A stretch of DNA of 7,571 bases from a bacterium (GTDB lineage Bacteria > Patescibacteriota > Microgenomatia > JAUYPR01): positions 1-7,571 of the forward strand of contig JAUYPR010000052.1 in the NCBI GenBank assembly GCA_030695785.1, read 5' to 3'. Positions 5,945 through 7,571 of this stretch are shown one piece after another. The position numbers and the translations under genes were made by a program. Positions within the stretch are counted from its first letter, which is position 1, and each line of letters begins with the position of its first letter. The notes under the pieces were generated by a model. It saw only the letters and a list, made by a program, of their open reading frames with translations. It had not been told where the DNA came from and ran no database searches.

Positions 5945-7125
5945 AGGAAGAATTTTTTGAGTACATTTTTGATGTATTCAACGTCAGTCTTTGTCATTCC
6001 CTGATGACAACCGATGTAGAATCCTTGTCGTGCGATTCTCTTGGCCACCGGATATTGATCTTCCTGATTTCCCACCGCCTCAATCACTGCTGGCTGGTTC
6101 AGAAGCGGCATGAGCGGCCGCGTTTCGATGCCATGGCGTTCAAGATGATGAATGAGATTGTCCCGGTTGATGTCATTGTTCGCGACAATCGGATAAATCA
6201 TCCAACTATGAGTGCGGTCTTCCGGAACGGTCGGCAGCTTGAGATTGTGTTTGAAGACGTGTAGATTTTTTGTAAATAGGTTGGCGATACGCCGACGCTG
6301 TGTGAGAACTTGTTGAAGCCGCTTCAGTTGTCCAAGGCCGATTGCGGCTTCCAGTTCAGTCAACCGGTAACTGTAGCCAAGGTGGCGGAAGCGGAACCGT
6401 CGGTCAACAATATCCGGAGAAGAACGTGTATCGTCATCAATGTCAATGTAAACCGGATCACGGCCATGATTGATGAGACTCCGGCAAAGAACCGCGGTCG
6501 TCTTTTTCTTGGTCGTGATGATTCCGCCCATCCCGGTGGTAATGATGTGTGCGGAGTAGGTGCTGAACGACGCCGCGTCTCCAAACGAACCCACCGGACG
6601 CCCCCTGTACAAAGCGCCGACCGCCTCGCAACTGTCTTCAATCACCGCAAGTTTCTCTTTGCGTGCACGTTGCGTGATCGGTTCCATGTCTGCAGGAAGT
6701 CCGGCCAGATGCACGGGAATCACGGCCACTGCGTTGCGGCCCTCTTTCTTCACGCGGCTGATTTCGCCGTCTAATTTTTGGGGATCCATCGTATACGTGG
6801 AAGGATCTATATCGACGAAATGGGGGACAAGGTTTTGCCGCAACACAGTACTGATGTTTGCGATAAAAGTCAACGCGGGAATGAACACCACATCACCATC
6901 ACGCCACCGCCGCTCAATCCTAAAAGCATGCAGAATGACCTCTAGTGCCGACGTGCCGCTATTGCAGGTCACACCGTGCGTACGCCCATGGAGACGTGCC
7001 CAGTTCTCCTCAAATTTTTGACACATCGGGCCATAGCTTAAACGGTTCGTTGACAAAACGCGATTGACCAGCCGCTTCTCTTCCTCTCCCATTGATACAT
7101 ACCCAACCCCGATCCTGCGTTTCAT
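5941..7125 (-). CDS. DegT/DnrJ/EryC1/StrS-family PLP enzyme with His replacing the Schiff-base Lys; possible sugar 3-dehydratase (ColD-like)
   Basis: 394 residues, usual family length. Fold type I motifs: CNSGTSALE (54-62, PLP phosphate), GDVVFIPALTFIANI (77-91), HLAG (139-142), VIEDSCEAVGA (161-171, D164 for the PLP ring nitrogen) and FRHLGYSYRLTELEAAIGLGQL (246-267). At the place where aminotransferases carry the PLP-binding Lys (S-x-x-K-x-x-T-T-G-E-G-G), this protein reads SAHIITTGMGG (191-201): His193 instead of Lys and Met199 instead of Glu. Lys-to-His is known from ColD (GDP-4-keto-6-deoxymannose 3-dehydratase) and RfbH/E1, where His is the base for 3-deoxygenation. The clustered cysteines of the iron-sulfur RfbH/E1 group are not seen, which favours a ColD-like type. 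It probably makes a deoxy nucleotide sugar, or it could be a lysine-less relative of unknown reaction. ATG 7125 overlaps the upstream stop (ATGA); TACCAT lies 6 nt upstream. Confidence 0.9.
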   Translation of the reverse strand: MKRRIGVGYVSMGEEEKRLVNRVLSTNRLSYGPMCQKFEENWARLHGRTHGVTCNSGTSALEVILHAFRIERRWRDGDVVFIPALTFIANISTVLRQNLVPHFVDIDPSTYTMDPQKLDGEISRVKKEGRNAVAVIPVHLAGLPADMEPITQRARKEKLAVIEDSCEAVGALYRGRPVGSFGDAASFSTYSAHIITTGMGGIITTKKKTTAVLCRSLINHGRDPVYIDIDDDTRSSPDIVDRRFRFRHLGYSYRLTELEAAIGLGQLKRLQQVLTQRRRIANLFTKNLHVFKHNLKLPTVPEDRTHSWMIYPIVANNDINRDNLIHHLERHGIETRPLMPLLNQPAVIEAVGNQEDQYPVAKRIARQGFYIGCHQGMTKTDVEYIKNVLKKFFL

Positions 7126-7571
7126 AGGCGCATGGTAACATATCGGGTGATTGCGTCGGCGGCAAGGCGGTTCGCGCGTCCGTTTGGGTGAGCGTCAGAC
7201 CAGTCGATAACAAGGTCGTCGGTCGGGTGGCGAGAAAGAGCGTCGGTCAGATCAAGAAAGGGAACCTGTTCTTCAGTTGCGATGCCCTTCACCATCTGGG
7301 TAATATCAGCAAAAGGATAACGGTCGAGTCGGTATAAAAAAGGGAAATGGATAATCATCAGCGGGATGTTTCGTTCCTTCGTCATTCGGATGAATGCACG
7401 CAGGTCGCCCTGATGCCGCGCGAGGTTTTCTCCCGAGTACAGTTGCCGCGTTTCTTCTTCAAGCGGAGAGAGCCGGACACGCAGCGTCGTCAGGACGCGT
7501 CCAAAAGACGTATCCAAAAGGTTGAAAACAAATGACCGAGTTTTCAGGAAATGGCGGAGGATGGTCGGATC
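7122..7571 (-). CDS. SGNH/GDSL-hydrolase-like protein, C-terminal part only
   Basis: The frame is open to the right edge; 149 C-terminal residues are visible, ending at TGA 7124-7122. Features seen: a Rossmann-like strand in NIPLMIIHFPF after a helix, PFLDLTDAL, and near the end WSDAHPNGRANRLAADAI, where Asp126-Ala-His128 and the following Pro-Asn match the C-terminal catalytic Asp/His block of SGNH hydrolases. The Asp-x-His form is as in AlgX/AlgJ-type members rather than the more common Asp-x-x-His. The Ser, Gly and Asn blocks would lie upstream, outside the window, so activity cannot be judged. In a glycan cluster such proteins often add or remove acetyl groups on sugars. The stop overlaps the DegT-like start as ATGA. 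The 'MDTSF' reading from a TTG at 7517 is not a preferred start, since the same frame continues to the edge. Confidence 0.7.
   Translation of the reverse strand, partial: DPTILRHFLKTRSFVFNLLDTSFGRVLTTLRVRLSPLEEETRQLYSGENLARHQGDLRAFIRMTKERNIPLMIIHFPFLYRLDRYPFADITQMVKGIATEEQVPFLDLTDALSRHPTDDLVIDWSDAHPNGRANRLAADAITRYVTMRL
7132..7137 (-). promoter_or_regulatory. Possible internal -10 element for the DegT-like gene
   Basis: On the minus strand TACCAT is followed by GCGCCT (6 nt) and the ATG at 7125, the same hexamer and spacing as at the carbamoyltransferase gene. It lies inside the last codons of the SGNH gene (Tyr-Val-Thr-Met), so coding constraint could produce it by chance. If active, it would give a leaderless transcript for the DegT-like and membrane protein genes apart from the upstream operon promoter. 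Confidence 0.25.

Noticed and set aside
6310..6774. 154-codon plus-strand open frame inside the DegT-like gene
   Set aside because: It is antisense to conserved PLP-enzyme motifs and shows no domain of its own.

Overview
This is a compact bacterial cell-surface glycan (polysaccharide or glycoconjugate) gene cluster. It holds seven protein-coding genes, the first and last cut by the window edges, and almost no non-coding DNA. I see no RNA genes, insertion sequences, CRISPR arrays or attachment sites. TGA is used as a stop in six of the seven genes' layouts or junctions, so the standard bacterial code applies. Base composition looks moderate and even. Several things resemble very compact genomes such as Patescibacteria (CPR): four-base ATGA junctions, little Shine-Dalgarno signal, and -10-like hexamers placed exactly 6 nt before start codons. 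I cannot assign a phylum from this sequence, and the CPR suggestion is weak inference.

Layout. (1) Plus-strand operon, 1-1929: an ALG5-like family 2 glycosyltransferase (5' end missing), a 128-residue EamA/SMR-type four-helix membrane protein, and a second family 2 glycosyltransferase with C-terminal membrane helices. All are joined by ATGA overlaps. (2) A minus-strand NodU/CmcH-type carbamoyltransferase, 3682-1826, whose 3' end overlaps the previous gene tail to tail by 104 bp. (3) A 32-bp divergent promoter gap, 3683-3714. (4) A plus-strand DPM1-like polyprenol-phosphate sugar transferase, 3715-4434. (5) A minus-strand operon read from the right edge: an SGNH-hydrolase C-terminus (7571-7122), a DegT/DnrJ/EryC1/StrS-family PLP enzyme with His in place of the Schiff-base Lys (7125-5941), and a large polytopic membrane protein resembling the PTPS-related/YfhO-like GT-C group (5944-4319). 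Its last gene overlaps the DPM1-like gene tail to tail by 116 bp.

How they may work together (inference). The two polyprenol-phosphate-type GT2 enzymes would charge undecaprenyl phosphate with sugars on the cytoplasmic face. The EamA-like protein could flip one of these carriers. The GT-C-like membrane protein could use such donors on the outer face. The DegT-like enzyme would make a modified, possibly 3-deoxy, nucleotide sugar. The carbamoyltransferase and the SGNH protein would decorate sugars by adding carbamoyl groups and by adding or removing acyl groups. The most notable sequence observations are the divergent, probably leaderless promoter pair, the two long antisense gene-tail overlaps, and the Lys-to-His change in the PLP enzyme.
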